From: Bacteroidaceae bacterium
GTDB lineage: Bacteria > Bacteroidota > Bacteroidia > Bacteroidales > Bacteroidaceae
Assembly: GCA_017521285.1 (NCBI GenBank)
Contig: JAFXDG010000085.1
Span: 1 to 32,136, forward strand
Direction of reading: 5' to 3'
DNA: 32,136 nucleotides
The notes beneath the pieces are model-generated. The model was not told where the DNA came from, ran no database searches, and worked only from the letters and a program-made list of their open reading frames with translations. Shown here one piece after another: positions 32,067 through 32,136 of the stretch. Made by a program: the position numbers and the translations under genes. Positions within the stretch are counted from its first letter, which is position 1. Every line of letters begins with the position of its first letter.

Positions 32067-32136
32067 TGAAAAAACCGTTCGGGCAATTAGTAATGCTCGG
32101 CTGAATGTGTCTCCACACGTACACCTGCATCCTATC
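32067..32136 (-). rRNA. rrl: 23S ribosomal RNA, 3' end only (rest outside window)
   Basis: On the minus strand the window opens in the last part of 23S: GGTGTACGTGTGGAGACACA and GAGCATTACTAATTGCCCG (the 3' helix end where ACTAAT is typical). The end at about 32067 is estimated from the distance between ACTAAT and the 3' end in known 23S molecules. The spacer to 5S is about 96 bases and holds no tRNA. Confidence 0.9.

Overview
The window looks like a Bacteroidales chromosome, probably Bacteroides, Phocaeicola or a close relative. The evidence is as follows: most promoters carry the Bacteroidetes -33 TTG / -7 TAnnTTTG pattern; TlpA-type thioredoxin lipoproteins are present, with a BspA-type leucine-rich-repeat protein whose tail resembles a sorting signal; there is an HU-like DNA-binding protein and a fused aspartokinase-homoserine dehydrogenase; and the rRNA and 5S sequence has a Bacteroidetes look. 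The species cannot be fixed from sequence alone.

Layout. 1-2031: the end of an EmrA/HlyD-type adaptor and an EmrB-like 14-TM exporter. 2214-8105 (all minus): a TlpA-like lipoprotein, an M28 peptidase, a larger periplasmic TlpA-like protein, and a membrane-anchored helix-turn-helix regulator. 8135-9720: an AAA ATPase (ATPase_2 type) with a palindrome-array promoter, framed by a 39-bp direct repeat. 9721-10706: a gene-free, palindrome-rich stretch. 10707-12790: a Fic protein and a minus-strand lipoprotein. 12850-16152: repeat-rich DNA around a BspA-like LRR protein. 16153-17602: an HU-like protein and a lipoprotein. 17704-22672: a threonine operon made of thrA (with a frameshift), a proposed homoserine kinase of the phosphoglycerate mutase fold, and thrC. 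22906-26319 (minus): a DUF2007 protein, an acyl/acetyl-CoA synthetase, an XRE-cupin regulator and proC. 26530-29742: an aquaporin, an AAA ATPase plus DUF4435 pair, and rplS. 29995-31389 (minus): an ECF-like sigma factor and its probable membrane anti-sigma partner. 31611-32136 (minus): the end of an rRNA operon, with the 23S 3' end, 5S and tandem terminators.

The core metabolic part (16.7-29.7 kb) is ordinary. The accessory part (2.0-16.0 kb) is unusual. It holds several families of short palindromic elements, including an 82-bp sequence repeated exactly at two loci with degenerate relatives at two more. It also holds promoter-like modules with phased palindromes, two of which no longer lead into any gene, a tandem pair of ArgR-box-like palindromes with no arginine gene nearby, and a ~22-bp-period array of GATGGCCATC palindromes. 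The strongest candidates for a biological system are the palindrome-controlled ATPase cassette and the AAA/DUF4435 pair, which resembles the two-gene layout of PARIS anti-phage systems.
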